Part shown: positions 1 through 7,515 of the stretch, in pieces
How the letters are laid out: each line of letters begins with the position of its first letter
How positions within the stretch are numbered: the stretch's first letter is position 1
Origin: Pseudomonadota bacterium
Lineage (GTDB): Bacteria > Pseudomonadota > Gammaproteobacteria > Halothiobacillales > Halothiobacillaceae
Length of the DNA: 9,038 nucleotides
Direction: 5' to 3'
Assembly (NCBI GenBank): GCA_021795795.1
Contig: JAJYPA010000317.1
Coordinates: 1-9,038, forward strand
Program-made: the position numbers and the translations under genes
The notes under the pieces: model-generated
Databases searched by the model: none
Told to the model about the DNA's origin: nothing
The model's input: the letters and a program-made list of their open reading frames with translations, nothing else

Positions 1-5
1 CTTCG

Positions 6-27
6 CTATATTTTAACTATATTTTAA
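6..27. repeat. Perfect 11-bp tandem duplication
   Basis: The unit CTATATTTTAA occurs twice back to back (6-16 and 17-27) with no mismatch. Eleven is not a multiple of three, so the second copy shifts the reading frame and places a TAA (14-16) directly upstream of the frame used by the lyase-like gene. If one copy is removed, the frame runs uninterrupted from the window edge into that gene. Replication slippage is a likely origin; an assembly error cannot be excluded. Confidence 0.9.
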
Positions 28-391
28 TAAGGCTGAGCTATCCTACAATTTGGTTTATGTTAATTTGGATGTAATTCCTATTAGCTATCAGGAAAATCTT
101 TTTAAAGGTGATCTTCCAATCGGTAAGATAATTGCAAATTTAACCAGTCAACGTAAATTATTATGGAACGGATATAAGGATTCGAAGCAGTTATTACAAA
201 TAGATTTTGCCACCTTGGAATCAAATATAAAACATTATCCAGTCAAACAGTACTTAATTTTTAACGAAAATAAGCCATGTTTTTTTATTAATGAGACATT
301 TAATAGCCAGCAAATTTTGAACAAATTTTGGGCTGCCATAAAAAATGAGCAATATTCTCTGGCAGATGCAAGTTTAGGAAATGTCAAATGA
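17..391 (+). CDS. Chorismate pyruvate-lyase (UbiC)-like protein, C-terminal part, probably frameshifted
   Basis: The UbiC family removes pyruvate from chorismate to give 4-hydroxybenzoate in the cytoplasm. Compared from memory with E. coli UbiC, this frame shows the same landmarks in order: a VIPISY strand (UbiC VVPVST), then DLPIGKII (UbiC TPLGRYL), then a closing strand KPCFFINETF (UbiC KPLLLTELF). The Glu of NETF falls where UbiC has its active-site Glu155. The Arg76 region would lie left of the window. A TTG at 50 could serve as a start, giving 113 residues, but the similarity continues upstream of it to base 17, where the frame meets a stop inside the 11-bp duplication. The gene therefore looks broken by a frameshift, unless a short late-start product is made. 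It is very AT-rich. Its TGA (389-391) overlaps the next ATG, so it belongs to the downstream operon. The family is moderately sure; activity is doubtful. Confidence 0.62.
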   Translation, partial: LYFNKAELSYNLVYVNLDVIPISYQENLFKGDLPIGKIIANLTSQRKLLWNGYKDSKQLLQIDFATLESNIKHYPVKQYLIFNENKPCFFINETFNSQQILNKFWAAIKNEQYSLADASLGNVK

Positions 392-1575
392 ACAGAAAAT
401 GGGCCGACTTCACTACCATTTTGCATCATATATATTCATATATATACTTAATTCAAAATACTTGGCTCAACTTTAGAGCATTTTTAATTAAAAGAAATTT
501 CTCAGAAAATACGAATTTAAAAAAAACGATAGCATGGGATAAACAAATTTTAAATTTTACTTCGTCTTTTGCAGAAGAAAGCTCTCCACTCATCGAGTCA
601 GGTGTATATAAAGATTATCTTTCTGAGATTGGTTCATATTCTTGGATCAGAAGAGAAAGTATTATTGAATCATCACAATGTTCAAGTGATGTGTTTATCG
701 GATTTCGTGTCGAAATATATAATTCTATTATTGATAAAGGCTGTTTGATTGCGTCACAATCTATTATAGGCGTACGGCATGGAGAAAAAGTTAAAATTGG
801 GCCTTATGTTTGGATAGGGGCAAAAGTTACGATAGACGAGGGAGTAACTATTGCTCAGGGAGCAGTTATAGGCGCAGGCGCACATGTACGAGACGATGTC
901 CCCTCGAATACGATCGTTATAGGTCGCCCAGCTCGACAGATCCGCAAACGCAATATTTTAGATAATAAGACATCGCCAAACTTTCGTGTGTTGCTTAAAA
1001 ATATTAAACATCGCTTGAAAACAAACAAGGACCTTGTTCGATCTCTTCTTGAATTAACAAGAAGCTATAGTGGCGAAATATCAGAGACATATACCGATAT
1101 ATTAAAAAAGGATTTGCATACTTTATGTAGTATGGGAGTAAATAATTTTTTTGATGCCGATATGTGTCTTGGATTAAGAGTGAAATTTGGAAATTCGATT
1201 ATTGCTATTGGAAAACAAATAAAAGATGAAGATGGAAATTTACTTTTGGATGGAGGCATACAAATTGGCGATGATGTGATTATCGGTAATTACACGATTT
1301 TGGAGGGGGGAGGGAAAATTTCAATCGGCTCAAATACTCAGTTAGGTAAAGCTGTACATATAGTTTCAATAACACACAACATGGAAAGCCTTGCTTTACC
1401 GATTGTTGCCGAGCCCGTAAAGATTGGTACGAACGTTCAAATTGGTGATAATTCACTAATACTTAGCGGTGTTTCAATCAGGGACGGGGTTGTAATTCCT
1501 TCGGGTGCAATTCTTACAAAAAATGTATTTTTTGATAAAAATTTCAACGAAATTTACAGAGAGAATGCCGCATGA
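388..1575 (+). CDS. Tandem-duplicated hexapeptide-repeat (left-handed beta-helix) O-acyltransferase
   Basis: This 395-residue protein carries two left-handed beta-helix acyltransferase domains in one chain, whereas family members such as maltose or serine acetyltransferases usually have one per chain and trimerise. The first spans roughly residues 80-187, with VKIGPYVWIGAKVTI (135-149), GAVIGAGAHV (158-167) and the standard closing motif VIGRPARQIR (177-186). The second spans about 255-382, with IQIGDDVIIG, a THN at 329-331 whose His330 sits like the catalytic His of the maltose/galactoside acetyltransferase group, and VKIGTNVQIGDNSLI after it. The first copy has His131 just before its VKIG turn. 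The N-terminal 75 and middle 190-250 residues are helical and unassigned. AGGA at 376-379, 8 bases before ATG 388, supports the start. It overlaps both neighbours by 4 bases and is AT-rich like the gene before it. Acetyl-CoA or a longer acyl-CoA transfer to a sugar or polyketide hydroxyl is the likely reaction; the substrate is unknown. Confidence 0.85.
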   Translation: MNRKWADFTTILHHIYSYIYLIQNTWLNFRAFLIKRNFSENTNLKKTIAWDKQILNFTSSFAEESSPLIESGVYKDYLSEIGSYSWIRRESIIESSQCSSDVFIGFRVEIYNSIIDKGCLIASQSIIGVRHGEKVKIGPYVWIGAKVTIDEGVTIAQGAVIGAGAHVRDDVPSNTIVIGRPARQIRKRNILDNKTSPNFRVLLKNIKHRLKTNKDLVRSLLELTRSYSGEISETYTDILKKDLHTLCSMGVNNFFDADMCLGLRVKFGNSIIAIGKQIKDEDGNLLLDGGIQIGDDVIIGNYTILEGGGKISIGSNTQLGKAVHIVSITHNMESLALPIVAEPVKIGTNVQIGDNSLILSGVSIRDGVVIPSGAILTKNVFFDKNFNEIYRENAA

Positions 1576-2915
1576 AAATTGTATTAGCACCTAATCCAAC
1601 TGGTTCGGGACACAATATGCGTGCACTTGCCCTGGCCGGCGAGCTACGCCGCCAAATTCCGGATGCCGATTTGACCGTTCTGCTTGCATCCCTGCAAACG
1701 ACGTTTGTCAAACTGTTCCGTGAAGCTGGCGTAACTGTAGTGGATATCGCCGGTAACCAGGTGGATCATGCAACAAGTAGTCACCTTAAGCAGCAGATGA
1801 ACTGGGAAACCTATATTAGCGGATACATCGCCTCGTCTTTCGTCAACGGAGACCGTTTGCTCAGCTACTTGGCGCTCTATCAGGATCTAGCACCAGATCT
1901 CGTAGTAAGCGATTACAATATTTCCGCCAGCATGGCCGCCGCCATCAGTGGCACCCCGCACGCCCTTGTAACAGAACGATACGACTTCACTCTGTATCAG
2001 ATAGACGACTCCACATTGGAAGCAGGAGGCTTTCAGGTTAACAGTGAAGACATGCGCCGCGGACGTAACTCTCTTCATGCAGTCTTTGACTGGATTGTCA
2101 GCACCGCCGAGATTGTCCTGACGGACAAACCTTTCCTCCGTGAACTCGATGAAGGTACTGCTGTAGCGTGTGCTATGGAGAACGGACATGCAATCTTTAC
2201 CGGCCCCATGATTCGTGAAGTACCGGAGCATAAAAATGGCATCGACGTGCGCAAAAAGCTCGGTCTCGGTCTTGGCCCACTCATGGTCGGCTCTGTGGGC
2301 GGCACCACCATGTTCCTGGAAAACAAACAACAGGCCATCGAGTCCTACATCTCCGCCTACGGAATATTGAAGCGGGATTACCCAAATCTTCAATTCGTCC
2401 TGCTAGGCCGTGAACTGGTTGAAGCACCCGACGATGTGGTCGTGCTTGCCTATCTTCCCGACTGGATGCCGCTACTGCAGGAAGCAGACGTGTTGTTGTC
2501 GGCACCCGGCTGGATCACCGTGAGCGAGGTGGCCGCGATGAGGGTGCCCACTGTCTTCGTACTGAGCAGCCTGAGCGAGTATCACGAAGTCGAGGCATCC
2601 CGTAGACTGGAACTACTCGGTTTTCCATCACTCGTCGCACCGGATGCAAACAAACTAGCCCAAACGTTGCGACCATACATCGGCAGCCGAAACGATACAC
2701 GACAGACACCAGCACAGATCGCGGTTGCCCCAGACGGGTCTGGAACCCGCAAGGCCGTAAATTTACTTATTATCGCCGCCAAGGCTGCTCTTGCCAGACC
2801 ACGCAGATTAAACTTACCAGATCGCAACAACACCGAGAGTATTGCGGGATCCATAGAAAGCGTTGCCGATTTGTCAAAAAATCTCATTCCAAAGAACTTT
2901 GGAGCTTCGGTGTGA
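1572..2915 (+). CDS. GT-B glycosyltransferase, MurG/macrolide-glycosyltransferase type
   Basis: This 447-residue cytoplasmic enzyme probably moves a sugar from a nucleotide-sugar donor to a small or lipid acceptor. The N-terminal Rossmann half opens with MKIVLAPNPTGSGH, a GxGH acceptor-site loop (residues 11-14) of the kind found in MurG and GT1/GT28 enzymes. The C-terminal half starts around SVGGTTMF (241-248) and contains the donor-binding stretch LPDWMPLLQEADVLLS followed by APGWITVSEVAAMRVPTVFV (311-330), where family members have the G-x-x-T-x-x-E and proline pattern. The last 45 residues look like a disordered tail. ATG 1572 overlaps the previous stop (ATGA), and GAGA-type bases at 1558-1565 give a modest ribosome site. 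Base composition changes from AT-rich to intermediate within its first 50 bases. In this operon it is the natural candidate to glycosylate the product; donor and acceptor cannot be read from sequence. Confidence 0.85.
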   Translation: MKIVLAPNPTGSGHNMRALALAGELRRQIPDADLTVLLASLQTTFVKLFREAGVTVVDIAGNQVDHATSSHLKQQMNWETYISGYIASSFVNGDRLLSYLALYQDLAPDLVVSDYNISASMAAAISGTPHALVTERYDFTLYQIDDSTLEAGGFQVNSEDMRRGRNSLHAVFDWIVSTAEIVLTDKPFLRELDEGTAVACAMENGHAIFTGPMIREVPEHKNGIDVRKKLGLGLGPLMVGSVGGTTMFLENKQQAIESYISAYGILKRDYPNLQFVLLGRELVEAPDDVVVLAYLPDWMPLLQEADVLLSAPGWITVSEVAAMRVPTVFVLSSLSEYHEVEASRRLELLGFPSLVAPDANKLAQTLRPYIGSRNDTRQTPAQIAVAPDGSGTRKAVNLLIIAAKAALARPRRLNLPDRNNTESIAGSIESVADLSKNLIPKNFGASV

Positions 2916-5095
2916 GCCCCCCAGCCCTAAGGACATTCATCCTTGAAAACCTTCTCGATCCCCATGCCCGTATACCGGCAGTCCTCGGACGAGATGTAAC
3001 TGATGTGGTCACATCCGAGCGCGTCCTGAGAGATGCAGCGCTCGCTATGTTAGTAATAGCTGAACCCGACGACGAAATACTAACACTACGTCTCATGGAT
3101 GCCTTACGAGAATTCGAAGACAAGGACTATCCTGGATTCCATGAATTGCTCGACACCACCGGCCCCGTTCATGTTCTAGGACATATACGCACACCATCTT
3201 CGCAGGCGCTTGCGGCTTGGGCTTATTACCGGGCAGGAATTTTGCTCGGGGAGAGTGCACAAATTTTTAAAAGCCGTGATTATCTACATAGTTTAACCGA
3301 GGCGGTGATGAAAGAAGGCTGGCCGGCACGGTTCGACCGGACCGGTAGCGTGGTACTGGACTATGCAAGCTCTCTCTCAGAGGTTGCAATTCTAATCCTC
3401 GCAGCCCACGCGATGCACGATGACAACTTGCCCTCGCCCCCTTTCTTTGCTGCCGCGGCTCGGCACTTGGAACGTTTCGTATCGGCCGACGGCGTATGGG
3501 CATTTCTTACACCACGTGGAGAACCAGATTACATTCATGGGTACCGACTCCGCTCCAGCACCTTGGGATCGATGGCTTGGTGCGCCTTGCATGAACACGG
3601 CGACAGTCAAGCTGCCACTTACGCGCAGCGGGCACTTTGTCACATTCGCAAGTACCATTCTTACGTTAGCGGGCGGGGCTTCTGGGACAGAGCAGACTCA
3701 CAATCTCAGGTGCGAGTCGATCCGGTGGCAGCTTGCTATGGAAGGGCAGATTCTCCGTTCCCAGCCAAGCTCATTGGTGATCACGCGCTTCTGGCGCTAG
3801 CTGCGGACAAAGTGGTTTTGTTGACAGGAAATAGGCAATTCGCAAAATTGGCTGCCGAAGCGAGATTGGAAATTGATCGATATACCGATTCTGACGCAGG
3901 TGGTATCTTCCAAGGGCAAGGAAGCTGGTTCTCGACTCCGGTTGACCCGACGGTCCCTTTGGCGCGACATGTGATGGTGCCACCACGTACTGCAGGATCG
4001 TTCGCTGTAGGAAACACTTTCTATGTGCCATTTCACGAGAAACATGCGGAAACACAACTCCTTGCCTTGAAGGCTATAGGCGATCGGATCGCGTTTGCCG
4101 TCCAAGCACCGTTACTCGTCGAAAAGCTAGAGCCTTGGCCGCTTTGTACTGATCTCAGCCACATCACGACCGGACGCATCACGGCGGGCCACATTGATCT
4201 TATGGCCTATCTTCGCTGGTTGCGGTCCACTGCTTCGGGGCTCAGTTATGGCCTGACTCCTTACCGCTCGCCTTTAGGGTTGAGATCAGATCGTGCAGCG
4301 CAAACGTTCTCCGTGTTGCATGTGGTGTCCGATCTGATGGTTTTGGGCGAGTCTGTACCCGACATACCTGGCCTTCTCGCCAGCGTATTTGCCACCCAAA
4401 ATCCCGACGGAGGCTTCGGAGAACAGCCAGGCCTGCTATCAGAGGCGTTTACAACCTACTGCGCTGTGCTGACTGCGAAGATTCTCGGTGGGGACGGATA
4501 TAATCAGAAGCAATGCATCGGGTTTTTGGAGGCGTGTCAGCATCCCGAGGGAGGATTCGGCAATGCACCAGGATATCCGTGTGACAGTTGGCACTCAAAC
4601 CTTGCGGTCTTGGCTCTTCACGCCCTCGGCCACAGACCTCTACGCGAGCAGGACCTCGTGGCCTATCTCGCAGGCTGCCAGAATATCGATGGCGGCTATG
4701 GAAATCAGCCTGGATCGCCTTCTGATACATTTGCTACATTCCGCGCGGTAGGTGCCCTGATCGCGCTTGATTTGCGCCCACTGCGCATGAAACAAACGAT
4801 TTCCTGGTTGCGTGGTTTGCAAACCGAATCCGGTGGTTTCCGATACCGCGAGTCCGGAGTAGTAAGCTTTGTCGGTTCGTATCACGCCATTGCGGCGCTC
4901 TATGTCATGGGAGCGCAGCCAGTAGACATTACGTCTTGCCTGCAGTTTATCGCATCTCGGCAAAGTTCCGACGGAGGGTTCTCCCGACTACCTGGAGGTC
5001 CATCCGAAACGACAGATGAAGGGTTCATAGCAATCCAAGCCCTTCATATGCTAGAACACAAACTGAACCCCTACTGGGCGGTAATTATAACATGA
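2912..5095 (+). CDS. Alpha/alpha-barrel protein of the terpene-cyclase / prenyltransferase fold, function unknown
   Basis: The 727-residue product starts at GTG 2912 with GGAG at 2901-2904 (7-base spacing) and overlaps the glycosyltransferase stop as GTGA. The C-terminal third holds five regular repeats, each a helix pair opened by a Q-x-x-DGGFG-type turn: QNPDGGFG (496-503), CQHPEGGFG (542-550), CQNIDGGYG (589-597), LQTESGGF (636-643) and RQSSDGGF (683-690), spaced 46-47 residues. This is the signature of squalene/hopene cyclases and of protein prenyltransferase beta subunits. The N-terminal part has further helix pairs (YASSLSEVAILIL near 151, RLRSSTLGSMAWCAL near 212), so the chain could form two barrels like a class II terpene cyclase, whose usual length it matches. 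I see no DxDD acid motif and no clear Asp-Cys-His zinc triad; around 459 the chain reads RSDRAAQTF where a DxDDTA motif might lie. No signal peptide is evident. It could be a divergent cyclase, a prenyl-binding tailoring enzyme or a non-catalytic scaffold. Confidence 0.8.
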   Translation: MSPPALRTFILENLLDPHARIPAVLGRDVTDVVTSERVLRDAALAMLVIAEPDDEILTLRLMDALREFEDKDYPGFHELLDTTGPVHVLGHIRTPSSQALAAWAYYRAGILLGESAQIFKSRDYLHSLTEAVMKEGWPARFDRTGSVVLDYASSLSEVAILILAAHAMHDDNLPSPPFFAAAARHLERFVSADGVWAFLTPRGEPDYIHGYRLRSSTLGSMAWCALHEHGDSQAATYAQRALCHIRKYHSYVSGRGFWDRADSQSQVRVDPVAACYGRADSPFPAKLIGDHALLALAADKVVLLTGNRQFAKLAAEARLEIDRYTDSDAGGIFQGQGSWFSTPVDPTVPLARHVMVPPRTAGSFAVGNTFYVPFHEKHAETQLLALKAIGDRIAFAVQAPLLVEKLEPWPLCTDLSHITTGRITAGHIDLMAYLRWLRSTASGLSYGLTPYRSPLGLRSDRAAQTFSVLHVVSDLMVLGESVPDIPGLLASVFATQNPDGGFGEQPGLLSEAFTTYCAVLTAKILGGDGYNQKQCIGFLEACQHPEGGFGNAPGYPCDSWHSNLAVLALHALGHRPLREQDLVAYLAGCQNIDGGYGNQPGSPSDTFATFRAVGALIALDLRPLRMKQTISWLRGLQTESGGFRYRESGVVSFVGSYHAIAALYVMGAQPVDITSCLQFIASRQSSDGGFSRLPGGPSETTDEGFIAIQALHMLEHKLNPYWAVIIT

Positions 5096-6279
5096 CTAAA
5101 CTTTCCTCCTCGACCTCGACTGTTTCGCTGCTATCCTTCGCCACCATGTTCGTGATCGGAACCGACACATTTGTGGTCGCACCTCTGTTACCGACTCTTT
5201 CCGATAAATTCTATATTTCCACAGATATATCCGGCTGGTTGATTAGCGCTTATGCCTTGGGGTACGCGCTTTTTGCTCTGGTGGCAGGACCATGGTCGGA
5301 TGGACGTGATCGCAGGAGAGTGCTGCTGTCCGGTCTTGTGGGATTCATCGTGATGACCGCTTTGTGCGGTTTCGCGCAAGGATTCTGGATGATGATACTC
5401 TTCCGATTCTTCGCTGGAGCGAGTGCGGCCTTTGTGTCCCCGCAGATATGGGCCTCCATCCCTGTGCTGGTAAAACCGGAGCAGATCGTAAGAACGATGG
5501 GATCCGCGACAGCCGGCCTGGCCATTGCCCAAGTTGTTGGCATCCCATTGGGCGCTTGGCTAGGTGCCATCTCCTGGCATATGACCTTCTGGGCGATCAG
5601 CGGAGCCTCTATTGTTCTCTGGCTTGTTCTATTCAAGGTCTTCCCTCCAGTTCCAAGTCGGCTATCGAGTTCGCAGAACCGAATTTTCAGCACATATGGC
5701 ACTCTTCTCCGTAATCGCACGCTAAGGCTCTACCTGCTCGCCTATCTAGTATTTCAGACCGGAAACTTCGAGGCTCTATCCTTCTTTGGCTCGTGGTTTC
5801 ACAAAGACTTTGGGCTTGGTTTGCGCTCAATCGGTCTCGCGATGATGGTTCTTGGGACCGGCTTCGCGATCGGCTCCCTGTTCGGTAGTCATCTTGTACA
5901 TCGACTGGGACAATATCGGTCACTATTCATGGCGATAGTCACACTAATAGTTTTCTATTGCATATTGCCATTTTCGCCCAATCTTGCGATGGCACTCATA
6001 GTGTTGGCTCTTGTCATGATGGTCGCAGGTTTCGTCTTTCCAGTCTTTATGAGCACTCTGTTGGCTCAGACCGAAACGGCTCGCGGTACTGTCTCATCCT
6101 TGGCCAATGCTGCGATGTATACGGGAACGACAATTGGAGGGGTTGTAGGAGGCATCCTGCTGCACAGAATCAGTGGCTTCTTCGGAGTTGCCAGTTTCAC
6201 GATTCTGGCTTATTTAGCTTCGCTGGGAATTTACACTTGGGCTGGCGCTTTTCGGAAAAGCCTTCATGAAGTGTCTTAA
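5092..6279 (+). CDS. MFS exporter, 12-helix drug:H+ antiporter type (DHA1-like)
   Basis: This 395-residue inner-membrane protein has about twelve hydrophobic segments and is probably a proton-driven exporter. MFS landmarks are visible: a TM1 region FVIGTDTFVVAPLLP (20-34), the TM2-TM3 loop GPWSDGRDRRRVLL (66-79), a good match to motif A (G-x-x-x-D-x-x-x-R-R), and in TM5 IAQVVGIPLGAWLG (145-158), resembling the antiporter motif C. A charged central loop near 185-205 separates the two six-helix halves. The length is normal for the group and no frame break is seen. ATG 5092 overlaps the preceding stop (ATGA), making it the last member of the coupled operon; the next gene is about 300 bases away. 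Its position implies that it exports the compound made by the enzymes before it, or protects the cell from it. The family is sure; the substrate is inferred from context only. Confidence 0.92.
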   Translation: MTKLSSSTSTVSLLSFATMFVIGTDTFVVAPLLPTLSDKFYISTDISGWLISAYALGYALFALVAGPWSDGRDRRRVLLSGLVGFIVMTALCGFAQGFWMMILFRFFAGASAAFVSPQIWASIPVLVKPEQIVRTMGSATAGLAIAQVVGIPLGAWLGAISWHMTFWAISGASIVLWLVLFKVFPPVPSRLSSSQNRIFSTYGTLLRNRTLRLYLLAYLVFQTGNFEALSFFGSWFHKDFGLGLRSIGLAMMVLGTGFAIGSLFGSHLVHRLGQYRSLFMAIVTLIVFYCILPFSPNLAMALIVLALVMMVAGFVFPVFMSTLLAQTETARGTVSSLANAAMYTGTTIGGVVGGILLHRISGFFGVASFTILAYLASLGIYTWAGAFRKSLHEVS

Positions 6280-6396
6280 GCATACTTTCCTCTTTGATCG
6301 GTGCTAATCATGATTGAATTGTATGTCACCAGCCTGACACAAAAAACAGATCTGGCCAAAGTCGAAGTTCGTTATTTTGGTAATTGGGTTAATAAA

Positions 6397-6445
6397 TTGA
6401 GACCTTTACTGTGTAGCGAGCGCAGTAATCGTACAAAGGTCACAA
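6397..6445. promoter_or_regulatory. Imperfect 11-bp inverted repeat upstream of the esterase
   Basis: The left arm TTGAGACCTTT (6397-6407) and right arm AAAGGTCACAA (6435-6445) are complementary at 10 of 11 positions, around a 27-base centre that itself carries an ACTG/CAGT pair. The arms could bind a dimeric regulator at two separated half-sites, or form an RNA hairpin. There is no T-run after it, which argues against a terminator. It lies 132 bases before the esterase start. Confidence 0.4.
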
Positions 6446-6526
6446 ATTGATTGAAAGATCCTGCTCGCTGATATGGCGGCAAGCCTTTCTTTGGTTCCGA
6501 CTGCGAATACTTACCGCTTTTAATCC

Positions 6527-6540
6527 GCCTGGGCTCAGGC
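6527..6540 (+). other. Short GC-rich hairpin GCCTG-GGCT-CAGGC
   Basis: A perfect 5-bp stem with a 4-base loop lies 36 bases before the esterase start. The downstream bases TTCCTTAACTTCTTT are T-rich but interrupted, so it is at best a weak terminator or attenuator-like element in the leader of the esterase. Confidence 0.3.
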
Positions 6541-6576
6541 TTCCTTAACTTCTTTGAAATCGCGAGGTTTGCAATA

Positions 6577-7515
6577 ATGAAATATCATTATGATGTTGAT
6601 CTTCTTGAGGCAATTCCATCTTTCGGGGTTTTCGATCTGACCAACCCTCCAGCAACCCGAGAAAAACTTATTGCGGCTCGTAAGGGGAGGCCTGTTCCAG
6701 ACGCCTCTGGCGTCGAGGTGACAGATCATAAGATTCCCGGCCCTATGGACAATCCCAACGTGCCTGTACGTGTCTACCGGCCTGCCGGGGTAAACGGGGA
6801 TCTCCCCGTTGTACTCAACATCCATGGTGGCGGATTCGTCATCGGCAGAATCGAGGTCGATGATGCCAAATGCCTGGACATCGCACGCAAGGTATCGGCG
6901 GTCGTAGTGTCGGTCGGCTATCGACTTGCCCCTGATCACCCCTACCCAGCTGCGTTAGAGGATTGCTATGCGACCCTACAATGGATTGGTGACGCCGGGA
7001 CCGACCTCGGGGCAGACACCACTCGTATCGCAGTACTTGGCATGAGCGCAGGTGGGGGTCTCGCCGCAGCTTTAACGATTCTGACGCGCGATCGTGGCGG
7101 CCAGACGATCGCCTTCCAGTATCTGGACCTACCCGAATTGGATGACCGACTAACTGGACTTAGCATGCTCAGATTCACTGACACTCCGGGCTGGAACACC
7201 CCGAATGCAGCCCGAAGCTGGCGCTACTACCTTGGCGATCTTGCCAATACTGATAATGTTCCCGTCTACGCAGCCCCAGCTCGGGCAACAGACCTTTCCG
7301 GACTTCCCCCTGCTTACATTGCAGCACTTGAATATGACCCGTTGCGGAGTGAAGCAGTAGCCTACGCAGAGAGCCTTTTTGCCGCCAACGTTCCTGTCGA
7401 ACTGCACGTATTTTCCGGCGCCTATCACCTTGCCTATCTTATTCCCACGTCCAAGGTAGAACAACGGAGAGCGGAAGAGCGCATTATAGTGCTCCGCCGG
7501 GCATTATGTTGTTGA
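6577..7515 (+). CDS. Alpha/beta-hydrolase esterase, hormone-sensitive-lipase family (family IV)
   Basis: The 312-residue product hydrolyses carboxyl esters, probably of short or medium acyl chains, in the cytoplasm. The whole catalytic set is visible: the oxyanion-hole motif HGGGFVIG (83-90), the nucleophile elbow GMSAGG with Ser157, the acid Asp254 in YDPLRSEAVAYA, and His284 in GAYHLAY. The common family sequence DPLRDE reads DPLRSE here, but the catalytic Asp is the first one and is kept. YRLAPDHPYPAALEDC (115-130) is also typical of the family. The length is normal and the chain ends in RRALCC. GAGG at 6564-6567, nine bases before ATG 6577, supports the start. It has its own leader about 300 bases after the exporter gene, so it may be a separate transcript. 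It could deacylate a product of the operon or a prodrug, but it may equally be an unrelated esterase. Confidence 0.92.
   Translation: MKYHYDVDLLEAIPSFGVFDLTNPPATREKLIAARKGRPVPDASGVEVTDHKIPGPMDNPNVPVRVYRPAGVNGDLPVVLNIHGGGFVIGRIEVDDAKCLDIARKVSAVVVSVGYRLAPDHPYPAALEDCYATLQWIGDAGTDLGADTTRIAVLGMSAGGGLAAALTILTRDRGGQTIAFQYLDLPELDDRLTGLSMLRFTDTPGWNTPNAARSWRYYLGDLANTDNVPVYAAPARATDLSGLPPAYIAALEYDPLRSEAVAYAESLFAANVPVELHVFSGAYHLAYLIPTSKVEQRRAEERIIVLRRALCC

Larger units (their letters stand above)
6280..6576. other. Intergenic region before the esterase, no supported gene
   Basis: These 297 bases separate the operon from the esterase. No long frame or recognisable protein is present. Visible structure: a perfect 10-bp palindrome AATCATGATT (6306-6315), a long imperfect inverted repeat (6397-6445) and a small GC hairpin (6527-6540). 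A promoter for the esterase is expected here, but I cannot point to a convincing -35/-10 pair. No clear stem plus U-run terminator follows the exporter gene, so read-through is possible. Confidence 0.6.

Noticed and set aside
3420..3800. 126-codon frame within the barrel-protein gene
   Set aside because: It lies inside the 727-residue gene in another frame and shows no family motif.
2912..5095. Calling the barrel protein a protein farnesyl/geranylgeranyltransferase or a squalene-hopene cyclase
   Set aside because: The repeats match the fold, but the zinc ligands, the DxDD motif and any partner alpha subunit are not seen, so a named enzyme would be over-claiming.
6310..6450. 46-codon frame starting at ATG 6310, with a plausible amino-acid mix
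   Set aside because: No ribosome site, no recognised family, and it overlaps both the 10-bp palindrome and the inverted repeat. It could be a transposase remnant, but I cannot support that.
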